Assembly (NCBI RefSeq): GCF_026768455.1
Contig: NZ_JAPPVQ010000015.1
Location: forward strand, 1-64,000
Reading direction: 5' to 3'
From: Candidatus Nitrosotenuis cloacae
GTDB taxonomy: Archaea > Thermoproteota > Nitrososphaeria > Nitrososphaerales > Nitrosopumilaceae
Length of the DNA stretch: 64,000 nt
Below the pieces are notes generated by a model, which saw nothing but the letters and a program-made list of their open reading frames with translations, had not been told where the DNA came from and made no database searches. How positions within the stretch are numbered: position 1 is the stretch's first letter; each line of letters begins with the position of its first letter. The position numbers were made by a program, and so were the translations under genes. Positions 1-7,865 of this stretch are shown here, one piece after another.

Positions 1-37
1 AAATAAAAAAGACATTCCTAGGCAGTAGCTAGGAATG
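1..37 (-). terminator. Hairpin plus T-tract terminator of the small membrane protein gene
   Basis: Inverted repeat CATTCCTA (13-20) / TAGGAATG (30-37) with a 9-nt loop overlaps the end of the small minus-strand gene. On the minus strand it is followed by a T-rich run (complement of 1-10). This fits a transcription terminator, although archaea can terminate on T-runs alone. Confidence 0.5.
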
Positions 38-152
38 CCCCGATTCCGGCACCCACTCCTATTCCAAGGACGAAAAACAATGCGTCCCAGGCCATGACCT
101 TCTTGAATGGGGCTCGAACTTGGTAGTTCCAGTAACTTTGTTTTGTTTGCAT
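18..152 (-). CDS. Small single-span membrane protein (44 aa), function unknown
   Basis: An ATG (150-152) opens a 44-codon frame ending in TAG (18-20). The first 20 residues are polar and basic (MQTKQSYWNYQVRAPFKKVM). The rest is one hydrophobic helix rich in Gly and Ala (FFVLGIGVGAGIGAFLATA), so a single transmembrane segment with the N-terminus probably inside is likely. A hairpin with a T-run lies at the stop codon. The clean codon use and the terminator argue that it is a real gene. I do not recognise the family; small helices like this are often subunits of membrane complexes, but nothing here shows that. Confidence 0.6.
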   Translation of the reverse strand: MQTKQSYWNYQVRAPFKKVMAWDALFFVLGIGVGAGIGAFLATA

Positions 153-247
153 ATCTTACATGTATTGTGACAAATTCATAGAGTATCGTCAGCTGACATT
201 ATGATAACTAAGCTTGGTTGTTGATTGATAAAATTGGGTGTGGAAGG

Positions 248-1375
248 CTAGTCGTCTTCGTGCCTTTCCTTCTTCTTGTCCTTGTCTTCCTTCTTGTCCT
301 TGTCTTCCTTCTTTAGCTCTTTCTGGTCTTTCTTGAACTCCTTGATGTCTTCCTTCATCTGTTTTTCCGCCTTTTTGATCTCTTTTTCTACCGTCTTCAT
401 TGTGCGCTTGACATCCTTGACGTCGTATTTTTCGATGATCTTTGCCTTTTGTGCGTCCCTTACCGCAGTCTTTGTGGCCTCTCTAAAGTCCTTGAATTGT
501 TGCTGGAACTGCTTTCGTGCTTCCTTGTACTTTTCTTTTATCTCGTTTAGCAATTCCCTGCAGTCGTCGCGAATCTGCTTTCGTTGGGTGTAGTTTGCAT
601 TCTGAGCCTTGTCGTTGCATTCCCTGATCACCTTGACGGTCTCATCACGCTGCTGCTTGAAAAGCTCGTTTCGCTTGTGCACAAAGTCAGATACTGCATG
701 TCCAAAGTTATCCCTGTCAAACGGGCTGCCTGCAGTAGAGTTTGTCTTGGCTGTCACGTTTGCCGAAAACGCGCCCAGTCCGATGCTGTTCCATGCGGCA
801 ATGCGATATGTCTGCTGTGTCATCGGCTTGAGGTTGCTGTCGGTGTATGTCGTCTTGTTGTTTGCCGTATTCTGTACCAGGGTGGTGCCGTTTCTTTGTA
901 TTTGGTATCCTGTAATGTCGGATCCACCGTCACTTGGTGCGTTCCATGATATCTTGGCAGTCGTTGTTGTGGTTGTGACCGTCACACCGGTTGGAGCTGA
1001 CGGTATTGACAGCGTGGTGGCTGATGCGACATTTGACGGACTGGATGCACCTGCATCATTTAGGGCCGATACCCTGTATGAATAACAGGCACCGCTTATC
1101 AGACCGGTGTTGGAATACGTCGTTGCGGTGTGATTTGCAACCAGAGTTACAAACATCCCGATGCAGCCTGCATCCCATTCTATCTTGTATCCGCTTACTC
1201 CTGACGCTGTTGCGTTAACAGGAGCAGTCCAGCTCAGGTTGATCTGCGTTGCCGATGTAGCACTTGCCGCAAGATTGGTCGGCGGTAGAGGTGTAGTCGT
1301 TTGTGCAAAGATGTGTTCTAGTGGCGTTGCCAGTGTAGCTACGAGGAGAATCATTACGATTCCCAGTTTGTTCAT
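248..1375 (-). CDS. Secreted fibronectin type III protein with charged coiled-coil tail
   Basis: 375 aa. A signal peptide covers residues 1-25 (hydrophobic core IVMILLVATLATP, likely cut after HIFAQ). Two fibronectin type III domains follow at about 29-120 and 124-213; both show the NLSWTAP/ISWNAPSDGG and tyrosine-corner (YSYRVSALN, YRIAAWNSIG) signatures. From about 240 to the end the chain is a highly charged Lys/Glu/Asp coiled coil that finishes in a low-complexity DKKEDKDKK run. FN3 domains mediate protein or glycan contacts at the cell surface, so an adhesive or S-layer-associated role is inferred. No membrane anchor is visible at the C-terminus. The gene stands alone, with proline dehydrogenase upstream on the same strand. 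Confidence 0.75.
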   Translation of the reverse strand: MNKLGIVMILLVATLATPLEHIFAQTTTPLPPTNLAASATSATQINLSWTAPVNATASGVSGYKIEWDAGCIGMFVTLVANHTATTYSNTGLISGACYSYRVSALNDAGASSPSNVASATTLSIPSAPTGVTVTTTTTTAKISWNAPSDGGSDITGYQIQRNGTTLVQNTANNKTTYTDSNLKPMTQQTYRIAAWNSIGLGAFSANVTAKTNSTAGSPFDRDNFGHAVSDFVHKRNELFKQQRDETVKVIRECNDKAQNANYTQRKQIRDDCRELLNEIKEKYKEARKQFQQQFKDFREATKTAVRDAQKAKIIEKYDVKDVKRTMKTVEKEIKKAEKQMKEDIKEFKKDQKELKKEDKDKKEDKDKKKERHEDD

Positions 1376-1423
1376 TGATCAAAGTCGTGATTTTTTGTAT
1401 TTAACGTTCGGGTAGAATTCCTA

Positions 1424-2296
1424 CTATGCCCTGTGGCGTAAGACAAAGGAGCTTCCCAAAAGGAGTATGTTCCTCTTTCGCTCCTTTAACCTGCGGATGG
1501 AATATGGAAGCCAGTTTGTCCCATATGGGATGTATTCTGCAAGACTGAAGCCGTTTTTCACCAGGCCAGGCTTCATCTCATCGCGAATCCCGCGGAGCAT
1601 CTGGAACTCGAATCGGCGCGTATGTTTTTTTGAGAGCTTAATGGCATCTTCAATCATCCTGGAATCATGTGTGGCGATCCCAAATTCGTTACCTCCCTCA
1701 AAGAGCATTCTCATCATCTTCCGATAGTTACAGTCCACCTTCTCCCTTGACTTGTGCGCGATTCTGGCGTTCTCTCTGTATGCGCCCTTTACCAGGCGCA
1801 CCTTTGCGCCCACTGCCAGCAGATCTGCAAGGTCTTTTTCTGTGCGAAGCAGGTTGGCCTGCAAGGCGATCCCCAGCCTCTCATATCGCGCGAACAGCTT
1901 CTGATATATCTCAATAGTGTCGTCCGTGTGATCCGAGGACTCCATATCGATCCAAACAAACGTCTGTGAGGCGGACGCTGCCCTGATTAGCAACTCGAAA
2001 TTACGTACGCACTCTTTGGTGCTTCGGGACATGCCTATTTGCGTGGGCTTGATGGAAATTCCACCGAGAACCTTCCATTTTCTAAAAGAGGACATAATTG
2101 CCCCATACTCATCTACAGTCTTGCATATGATCTGTTTTGATGTGTGGTATTCGCCAAGTCTGTTTATTATCACGCTCATCCCGTTCTTGTACGAGTCCTT
2201 TGCAGCAGACAAAGCATCTTCCATCGTATCTCCAGCAATCCACTGCTTTGCAACCCCAAAGAGGATCTTCTCCATTACCTGAGTGCCAGATACCAA
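1424..2296 (-). CDS. putA: Proline dehydrogenase
   Basis: 290 aa, the length of a monofunctional proline dehydrogenase (FAD-dependent oxidation of proline to pyrroline-5-carboxylate). Diagnostic segments of the PRODH TIM barrel are present: RLVKGAYRE in the middle, FEFQMLRGIRDEM, and the C-terminal substrate-binding helix EYIPYGTNWLPYSIRRLKER with its Tyr and paired Arg. The start may be the ATG eight codons in (2275, MEKILFG), because the first seven residues look unlike the family. No pyrroline-5-carboxylate dehydrogenase lies nearby. The downstream gene encodes the FN3 surface protein and appears unrelated. Confidence 0.85.
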   Translation of the reverse strand: MVSGTQVMEKILFGVAKQWIAGDTMEDALSAAKDSYKNGMSVIINRLGEYHTSKQIICKTVDEYGAIMSSFRKWKVLGGISIKPTQIGMSRSTKECVRNFELLIRAASASQTFVWIDMESSDHTDDTIEIYQKLFARYERLGIALQANLLRTEKDLADLLAVGAKVRLVKGAYRENARIAHKSREKVDCNYRKMMRMLFEGGNEFGIATHDSRMIEDAIKLSKKHTRRFEFQMLRGIRDEMKPGLVKNGFSLAEYIPYGTNWLPYSIRRLKERKRNILLLGSSFVLRHRA

Positions 2297-2336
2297 TCAC
2301 ATTGCATGTGTTTTTCCTGCGTAAAAATTTTGGCGC

Positions 2337-2939
2337 TCAGAAGTGGTCTGTCAATACGACATCCCTTAGTGGTAGCTGTCCGCCGCGTGGTGCTGCCTCC
2401 TTTACTGCCTTTCCTATGGCCACCATCATGCAGATCATGTGGTCCTCGGGCAGATTGATCACCTCTGCCACCCGTGCCGGGTCAAAGCCGATCATCGGGC
2501 ACGAATCATACCCCATCGACTTTGCCGCAAGCATTATCGTCTGGGCAGCCATACCGCATGACCTGAGGCACTCGTCTCGCTGCAGGTCGTTGCGTCCCTC
2601 GTAAAACTTGATGATCGACGGCACGATGTAGTCTCTGACCTCCTTTGGCGCATTTTTCCAGTATCTGGCAGGCTCTTTTTTCCATGCCATCAGATCCCCG
2701 CACAATATCACCAGCATTGATGCGTCTTTTACTTGAGGCTGGCTCCAGGACGCTGCATGAATCTTTGAGCGCAATTCGCGGTCCTTTACCACAACAAATC
2801 GCCAGTTCTGGATGTTGTACGAGGTGGGGGAAAGCACCGCCAATGACAAAATCTTGTTTGCCTCCTCGTCGGTAAACCTGTACTGAGAATCAAAATGTTT
2901 TACTGCGCGGCGTCTCTCTATTGCCGTAAACGTATCCAC
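2337..2939 (-). CDS. Nitroreductase-family FMN-dependent oxidoreductase
   Basis: 200 aa. The N-terminus MDTFTAIERRRAVKHFD carries the RRAV(K/R) FMN-phosphate-binding motif of nitroreductases. It is followed by LSPTSYNIQNWRFVVV (the usual 'apSs.N.QpW.fvvv') and a C-terminal SMGYDSCPMIGFDPARV segment. Family members are homodimeric NAD(P)H:FMN oxidoreductases acting on nitro compounds, quinones or flavins; the physiological substrate cannot be told. It lies divergent from the riboflavin operon with only a short gap, so a link to flavin metabolism is possible but not shown. Confidence 0.85.
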   Translation of the reverse strand: MDTFTAIERRRAVKHFDSQYRFTDEEANKILSLAVLSPTSYNIQNWRFVVVKDRELRSKIHAASWSQPQVKDASMLVILCGDLMAWKKEPARYWKNAPKEVRDYIVPSIIKFYEGRNDLQRDECLRSCGMAAQTIMLAAKSMGYDSCPMIGFDPARVAEVINLPEDHMICMMVAIGKAVKEAAPRGGQLPLRDVVLTDHF

Positions 2940-2988
2940 GAATCAGAACCCTGTGCGCGTCTTTTAAGTATTATTTGCGGCAAATATG

Positions 2989-3000
2989 ATTTTATATCAT
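2989..3000 (+). promoter_or_regulatory. TATA box of the riboflavin synthase gene
   Basis: A TTTATATC core (2991-2998) sits 20 nt before the TTG at 3019. This matches the TATA-to-start spacing of many genes in this window and supports TTG 3019 over the upstream in-frame ATG at 2986, which would overlap the box. Confidence 0.5.
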
Positions 3001-3018
3001 AAAACTGTCAGGACTTTG

Positions 3019-3609
3019 TTGTTCACCGGAATAGTGGAAGGCATGGGGCGCGTGCTAAAGATCCAGAAAAACACCAACCGGAAGAGCGCCATAAAGATGA
3101 CAGTTGATCTTGGCAAGCACGCAAAGGGGCTCAAGATAGGGCAAAGCGTTGCATTAAACGGGGTGTGCCTCACAGTGACAGGAATTGCAAAATCAAAATG
3201 CAATTTTGAGATGATAGACGAGACGATGAAAAAAACGGATCTAGGAAACCTCAGAGAGGGCGGCATAGTAAACATCGAGCGAAGTCTAAAGGTGGGTGAC
3301 AGGATGGAGGGGCACTTTGTTCTTGGCCACGTCGACGGCGTCGGTACAATAAAAAAAATCGAGGCAAAGCCAAAAGAGGTCAAGGTGTGGCTGGAGATAC
3401 CAAAACACCTAAGCCGCTTCGTAGTACAGAAAGGATCAATTGCAGTTGATGGGATAAGCCTCACAGTAGTTGATGTGAAAAAAAATCTTGCATCAGTGTG
3501 TCTAATTCCGCACACGGTTGATGTGACAAACTTTCAGACAAGAAAGGCAGGCGACAAGGTTAATATTGAAACCGACATTCTTGGAAAATATCTTCTAAAA
3601 CAGGAATGA
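3019..3609 (+). CDS. ribE: Riboflavin synthase (two lumazine-binding domains)
   Basis: Catalyses dismutation of two 6,7-dimethyl-8-ribityllumazine molecules to riboflavin. The protein begins MFTGIVEGMGRV when TTG 3019 is used, the canonical N-terminus of the alpha-type synthase. An in-frame ATG at 2986 would add eleven atypical residues. The two lumazine-binding repeats are clear: FTGIVEGMG...SVALNGVCLTV, then MEGHFVLGHVDGVGTI...GSIAVDGISLTVV. About 196 aa, normal for the family. Use of the bacterial/eukaryal alpha-type enzyme rather than the archaeal RibC type is notable. It is the first gene of the riboflavin cluster; ribB follows 72 nt later with its own promoter. Confidence 0.9.
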   Translation: MFTGIVEGMGRVLKIQKNTNRKSAIKMTVDLGKHAKGLKIGQSVALNGVCLTVTGIAKSKCNFEMIDETMKKTDLGNLREGGIVNIERSLKVGDRMEGHFVLGHVDGVGTIKKIEAKPKEVKVWLEIPKHLSRFVVQKGSIAVDGISLTVVDVKKNLASVCLIPHTVDVTNFQTRKAGDKVNIETDILGKYLLKQE

Positions 3610-3637
3610 ATTACTACCAGAATAGTGGTAATTACTA
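3609..3637 (+). promoter_or_regulatory. Direct repeat AATTACTA upstream of ribB, candidate operator
   Basis: The octamer AATTACTA occurs at 3609-3616 and 3630-3637, 21 bp apart (two helical turns). The span also contains an imperfect inverted repeat (ACC at 3616-3618 against GGTAATT at 3627-3633). It lies just upstream of the ribB TATA box. A regulator bound on one DNA face is a reasonable inference. Confidence 0.35.
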
Positions 3638-3649
3638 ATTTTCTAGTAA

Positions 3650-3660
3650 ACCTTATAATG
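3650..3660 (+). promoter_or_regulatory. TATA box of ribB
   Basis: CTTATAAT (3652-3659) preceded by AAC (BRE-like), 22 nt before ATG 3682. This supports a leaderless ribB mRNA and an internal promoter within the riboflavin cluster. Confidence 0.55.
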
Positions 3661-3681
3661 ACGCGGAAGCGAATTTCAATT

Positions 3682-4356
3682 ATGAGCCTTGACGATGCAA
3701 TCACCTCGCTGAAACGCGGCGAGTTTGTCCTCCTTTATGATTCCGGAGGGCGGGAAAACGAGGTGGACATGGTAGTTGCCGCCCAGTTTGTCACACCCGA
3801 ACACATCGCGAGAATGAGGCAGAACGCGGGTGGACTCATATGCCTTGCAATCGACAGCTCCTTTGCAAAATCACTAAATCTGCAGTATATGCACAACATT
3901 CTGTCCAAATCTTCCGACTTTGATGCAGACTCTAGACAGATGATAATGGGAACTGCACCATACGGGGACCACCCGACATTTTCGATCTCAATTAACCACA
4001 AAAAGACCTTTACTGGGATAACAGATCTAGACAGGGCGCTTACCATCAAGGAGATGGCCAACTTATACGGATCAGATGACCAAAAAAAAGAGTTTACGGC
4101 ATCCTTCAAGACGCCGGGCCACGTTCCGTTACTACTTGCATCAAGTGGCCTTTTGGCAAGCAGGCAGGGGCATACTGAAATGTCCGTGTACATGGCAGAG
4201 CTGGCCAAGCTTGTACCGGTAACGGCAATCTGCGAGATGATGGACTCGCAGACATATTCCGCACTTACTGTGGAAAAGGCCCAAAAATTTGCAAAAGAAA
4301 ACGCCATCCCGTTTGTAGACGGCAAAGAGCTCTTGGAATTCTCAAAGGTGCGCTAG
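3682..4356 (+). CDS. ribB: 3,4-dihydroxy-2-butanone-4-phosphate synthase
   Basis: Converts ribulose 5-phosphate to the four-carbon donor for lumazine synthase. The protein starts MSLDDAITSLKRGEFVLLYD; the frame is open further upstream, but the TATA box at 3650-3660 excludes the earlier ATGs. Family motifs are present: the acidic loop DSGGRENEVDMVVAAQFVT (metal/substrate site), AGGLICLAID, ITDLDRALTI ('aaDRa.Ti') and TPGHVPLLLASSGLL with the RQGHTE catalytic segment. About 224 aa, a single-function enzyme with no fused GTP cyclohydrolase II domain, in keeping with the archaeal route via ArfA found two genes downstream. Confidence 0.92.
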   Translation: MSLDDAITSLKRGEFVLLYDSGGRENEVDMVVAAQFVTPEHIARMRQNAGGLICLAIDSSFAKSLNLQYMHNILSKSSDFDADSRQMIMGTAPYGDHPTFSISINHKKTFTGITDLDRALTIKEMANLYGSDDQKKEFTASFKTPGHVPLLLASSGLLASRQGHTEMSVYMAELAKLVPVTAICEMMDSQTYSALTVEKAQKFAKENAIPFVDGKELLEFSKVR

Positions 4357-4358
4357 AC

Positions 4359-4772
4359 TTGAACATTGCCATAGTCACTGCAGAGTTTAACGAGGAGATA
4401 ACATCGAGGATGCTAGAGATTGCACTGGAAAAGGCAAAATCGCTAAAGATCAACGTCACACACTCCTGCAAGGTGCCCGGCTCGTATGACATGCCGTTAT
4501 TGGTTGACTCGCTGCTCCAAAAAAAGGACGTAGACGCAGTAGTCACGCTTGGCACCATAATAAAGGGCCAGACAAAGCACGACGAGGTGATTGCAAACTC
4601 CACCGCAAAATCGCTTACCGAACTGTCCCTAAAGTACAAAAAACCGGTCTCGCTTGGAATATCCGGACCTGGCATGCAGGAACGCCACGCGTACGCACGA
4701 ATCAGGCCCGTTGCTGAAAGAGCAGTAGAAGCCGTACTCAAACTCTCAGGCGAGCTGGAGAGAATACGATGA
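4359..4772 (+). CDS. ribH: 6,7-dimethyl-8-ribityllumazine synthase
   Basis: 137 aa from a TTG start two nt after the ribB stop. It condenses the ribityl-pyrimidine amine with dihydroxybutanone phosphate. Signature segments: TAEFNEEI (substrate ring pocket), CKVPGSYDMPLLV (the 'vPG..E.P' helix), TLGTIIKGQTKHDEVIA (phosphate and catalytic His region) and SLGISGPGMQERHAYAR near the end. These forms usually assemble as pentamers or icosahedra. It is translationally coupled with ribB upstream and overlaps arfA by 4 nt downstream (ATGA). Confidence 0.9.
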   Translation: MNIAIVTAEFNEEITSRMLEIALEKAKSLKINVTHSCKVPGSYDMPLLVDSLLQKKDVDAVVTLGTIIKGQTKHDEVIANSTAKSLTELSLKYKKPVSLGISGPGMQERHAYARIRPVAERAVEAVLKLSGELERIR

Positions 4773-5524
4773 CTCAGATCACAATAATCAAGATAACCGA
4801 GTACGGGCCGTGGACCTTGACTCTTGGCAGCGACAGGGAGCACGAGCTGCAAATGCTTCAGGCAGGCATGTACAGGGAGGTGCAAAAGCTATTCTCCGAG
4901 AAAAACGCACTCGTATTCTCAAACAGATTTGACGAGTTCTTTGTGGTGTCAAACGGCCTCTCCCTGCAAGACCACATTGAGATTCAAAAAAAACTGGCAA
5001 AGTTTTCCTCACTAAAGCTTGCAATCTCAATAGGATACGCAGATACACCGTTTGAGGCAAACCTCAAGGCATTTGAGGGAAAAAAGACGCCCGTAATACT
5101 TGACAAGGATCTCACCATCTACGGATTCGTAGACGGCAGATCCGATCAACTGGTAACGATAATGCACTTTGACGTTGAAAATCTGACATCTCGCCGCAAG
5201 GTGCACTCGCCATACGAGATAACATCTACCATATTCCGGTTATACTCAAGAATGTCCGACTTTTTCTTGCAAAAAAACTCACTGGCGTTTTTCATGGGAG
5301 GAGACAACTTTATGGTAATATCCGGCGCGGATCACCGAGAGAACGCCAGAGAGTTCCTCGACGTGGCAAAAAATGAGTTTGACATCACGTTAAATTGCGG
5401 CATAGGCACTGGCAGGACCGGCAGGGAGGCAGCCAAGCTTGCTACAAACTCGCTTGACACGATACGCGAAAACCGCAAGTCCGGAAACGAAAGATCGCAA
5501 ATTTACGAGATGTCATGCTCTTAA
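4769..5524 (+). CDS. arfA: GTP cyclohydrolase III (archaeal riboflavin/F420 entry enzyme)
   Basis: 251 aa, the length of the GCH III family typified by MJ0145. These enzymes hydrolyse GTP to the 5-formylamino pyrimidine (FAPy) and are related to nucleotide cyclase/GGDEF palm folds. Two repeat halves are visible. The metal/nucleotide motifs are LVTIMHFDVENLT (about 128-140), FMGGDNFMV (GGDN at 177-180) and the preceding NRFDEFFVVSNG. It starts ATG inside the ribH stop (ATGA overlap) and itself overlaps the next gene by 10 nt, so it belongs to a coupled operon. Confidence 0.9.
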   Translation: MTQITIIKITEYGPWTLTLGSDREHELQMLQAGMYREVQKLFSEKNALVFSNRFDEFFVVSNGLSLQDHIEIQKKLAKFSSLKLAISIGYADTPFEANLKAFEGKKTPVILDKDLTIYGFVDGRSDQLVTIMHFDVENLTSRRKVHSPYEITSTIFRLYSRMSDFFLQKNSLAFFMGGDNFMVISGADHRENAREFLDVAKNEFDITLNCGIGTGRTGREAAKLATNSLDTIRENRKSGNERSQIYEMSCS

Positions 5525-6693
5525 AAAACATCAGCGTCCTTTATGGAAAAAACCTGAAATACATCCAGTCGACAAACCTGCAAATCAAAAACCGCTGCTT
5601 TACTGGAGCCACGGGAAGCCACGCTGGCCAGAAACTAGACTGCGAGGGTCTACTACTCGTTCCAGGATTTGTGAATATGCATACACATGTGGGCGACTCG
5701 ATAGCAAAGGACGCCGCACTGGCAGGCTCTGTGGACAACAAGATACATCCTGTTCTGGGCATAAAGCCACGCGTGCTCAAAAACACGCACCCAGAGCACC
5801 TTGCAACATTCATGGAAAATAGCTGCCGCTCTATGATCCGTAAGGGAATCACGACGTTCGTTGACTTTAGAGAAGGCGGACTGGACGGCATACTGTTGCT
5901 CAAAAAAGCAATAGCGCGCACTCCTATTCGCAGTGTGATCCTTGGCAGGCTGGAACACTATCAGGACAAAAAGCAAATACGAAGCAACACTCCACTCACA
6001 TCCGAGCACAAAAGAGTGCTAGACCGAATTCTCAAATCGTGCGATGGCATCGGCGTTAGCGGGGCAAATGAGAACAGTGACTCGGTACTGAAATACTATT
6101 CCACAACCAATAAACTCAGAGCAATACACAGCTCAGAAACAATCGAGAGCACCAGGCGCTCAAGGCAGATTGCAAAAAAATCAGAAACCTCTCGGGCGCT
6201 GACTTTGAAGCCGCACTTTCTGGTGCACATGACGCACGCAACACAGTCCGATCTCTTGCTTGCGGCAAAAAAGACCCGGGGAATAGTCATATGTCCTAGG
6301 GCAAACGCGGCGCTTGCCGAGGGCATACCTGACTTTGCACGCATGACAAAGGCCGGATGCACCGTTGCCATGGGAACGGACAATGTTATGATAAACTCGC
6401 CTGACATGTTCCGCGAAATGGACTATTTGTGGAAGGTTCACATGGGAACTCACAAAAACAGAATCGACCCAAAGGAGATCCTAAGTATGGCAACCGTAAA
6501 CGGCGGAACGATACTTGGCAAAAAAATCGGCTCAATTCAGGACGGATACCTTGCAGACGGATTCTTCGTAGACAAGCATGCCTTGGATCTGGAGCCGATG
6601 CACAACCCATACGCGGCAATAGTCCAGAGGGCAACCGAATCCGCAATAAGGGCAGTTATGATAGGGGGAGAACTGGTACATGGCAGCATCTAG
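5515..6693 (+). CDS. Amidohydrolase-superfamily protein; candidate deaminase or deformylase of riboflavin synthesis
   Basis: 392 aa, metal-dependent amidohydrolase TIM barrel. Visible ligands: HTH at 56-58 (MHTHVGDS), HSSE at 205-208, His238 or His241 (VHMTH), and Asp289 in GTDNVMINSPDMF. An H-x-x-E motif between the HxH and the last His, with no carboxylated Lys, is the layout of the deaminase branch (cytosine, adenosine, SAH or chlorohydrolase type). The gene sits between arfA and arfC, overlapping both (10 and 14 nt), so a role in the same pathway is strongly implied: either removal of the formyl group (ArfB step) or the pyrimidine deamination whose archaeal enzyme is not established. The family and motifs are seen; the substrate is inference. 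Confidence 0.8.
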   Translation: MLLKNISVLYGKNLKYIQSTNLQIKNRCFTGATGSHAGQKLDCEGLLLVPGFVNMHTHVGDSIAKDAALAGSVDNKIHPVLGIKPRVLKNTHPEHLATFMENSCRSMIRKGITTFVDFREGGLDGILLLKKAIARTPIRSVILGRLEHYQDKKQIRSNTPLTSEHKRVLDRILKSCDGIGVSGANENSDSVLKYYSTTNKLRAIHSSETIESTRRSRQIAKKSETSRALTLKPHFLVHMTHATQSDLLLAAKKTRGIVICPRANAALAEGIPDFARMTKAGCTVAMGTDNVMINSPDMFREMDYLWKVHMGTHKNRIDPKEILSMATVNGGTILGKKIGSIQDGYLADGFFVDKHALDLEPMHNPYAAIVQRATESAIRAVMIGGELVHGSI

Positions 6694-7330
6694 GCCGCGA
6701 GTGATTCTCAGTGCGGCAGTTAGCATTGACGGCAAAATCGCTACAAGGCGTGGCGATTCTGCACTGTCCTCAAAAAAAGACAAGATACGGCTGCACAAGG
6801 TAAGATCCAAAGTAGACGCAATACTTGTCGGAAGAAACACGGTGCGCGTGGATGACCCGTTACTTACGGTAAGATACGCAAGAGGCAAAAACCCGACAAG
6901 AGTCGTTCTTGACTCCAGGGCGCGAATCTCCACAAAATCGCAGATAATCAAGACTGCAAAAAACGTCCCGACGATAATTGCAGTGTCTGCAAAGGCGCCA
7001 AAGAAGAACCTGCAAAGGCTAGAGGAGCATTCGACCAAAATCATAATCGCAGGACGCAGTAACATCGACCTAAAACGGCTGCTCACACTGCTGAAAAAAG
7101 AAAATATCAAGACCGTCCTTGTAGAGGGCGGCGGTACGCTGAACTGGGAGTTTATCCGTCAGGGACTGGTCGATGAGCTGATTGTGACAATTACGCCGCA
7201 CTTGGTAGGTGGAAGGGACGCAGTCACACTAGTGGAAGGTGTAGGATTTGCAAAGATTGCAGATTCGCTGAAACTGAATCTGCGTAAAATAACAAAACAG
7301 GGAGACGAAGTTGTCCTGCACTATATCTGA
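6680..7330 (+). CDS. arfC: 2,5-diamino-6-ribosylamino-pyrimidinone 5'-phosphate reductase
   Basis: 216 aa, equal to the reductase half of bacterial RibD or yeast Rib7; there is no N-terminal deaminase domain. Motifs include LSAAVSIDGKIAT (substrate loop), DAILVGRNTVRVDDPLLTVR, and LVEGGGTLNWEFIRQGLVDEL (the 'eGG..l...l..g.vDE' NADPH motif). It uses NAD(P)H to reduce the ribosyl group to ribityl before deamination, as known for archaea and fungi. Last gene of the riboflavin operon; it ends 10 nt into the convergent TFE gene (7321-7330). Confidence 0.92.
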   Translation: MAASRPRVILSAAVSIDGKIATRRGDSALSSKKDKIRLHKVRSKVDAILVGRNTVRVDDPLLTVRYARGKNPTRVVLDSRARISTKSQIIKTAKNVPTIIAVSAKAPKKNLQRLEEHSTKIIIAGRSNIDLKRLLTLLKKENIKTVLVEGGGTLNWEFIRQGLVDELIVTITPHLVGGRDAVTLVEGVGFAKIADSLKLNLRKITKQGDEVVLHYI

Positions 7331-7839
7331 CGTCTCATGTCGTTTCTGATGTCTGTGATCTTTGATTCGAGAGCTTTTTTCAGCTTGTCGTTCTTCTTTA
7401 GGTTCACGACGCTGCCGCACCTTGGGCACTTGAAGAACTGCTCCAATGCCGTCTCAAACGTGATCCGGGGGCAGTCCTCATTTCCACAATGGTAGAACTG
7501 TGACGAGTTCTCATAGTCCAGTCTTTGCTGGAGTCGTTCTGTGATCTTTTTCTTCTGGTTCTCGATAAAGTTCTCAACCTCGTCCTTTCTTGAACGCCAC
7601 CTGTACACAAACCAACCCTTTCGCTCGTCTTTTACCCTGATTCCTGTGATCAGCGCCTTGCCAAAGAGATCGTAGAGCACCTTTCTTACCATGTTGATTC
7701 TAAGTCCTGTAGAGCTTGCAATCTCCTCATCAGTCGCATCCTCTGCTTTGAGCAGCGCGCGAGCAACCTTGAGGTATTCGTCGCCTCCAATCATTGCCGA
7801 AATTCTTACAAATGGATCTTCGTATGACTCGACCAACAA
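7321..7839 (-). CDS. tfe: Transcription factor E (TFE alpha)
   Basis: 172 aa, archaeal homologue of the TFIIE alpha N-terminal half; it stabilises the open RNA polymerase complex. The extended winged helix occupies about residues 20-100 (DEEIASSTGLRINMVRKVLYDLFGKALI...GWFVYRWR). A zinc ribbon follows with C-x4-C (HCGNEDC) and CPRC. A short basic tail ends the protein. It starts with TTG (ATATTGTTGG) and lies last in the operon PhoU-like/HflX/Trm56/TFE. It converges on arfC with a 10-nt overlap. Confidence 0.9.
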   Translation of the reverse strand: MLVESYEDPFVRISAMIGGDEYLKVARALLKAEDATDEEIASSTGLRINMVRKVLYDLFGKALITGIRVKDERKGWFVYRWRSRKDEVENFIENQKKKITERLQQRLDYENSSQFYHCGNEDCPRITFETALEQFFKCPRCGSVVNLKKNDKLKKALESKITDIRNDMRRQI

Positions 7840-7865
7840 TATCCGGTCGCCTACTGCATATTTAA

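Noticed and set aside
2986-3018. ATG start for riboflavin synthase
   Set aside because: The TATA box overlaps this ATG, and family proteins begin with (M)FTGIVE, which matches TTG 3019.
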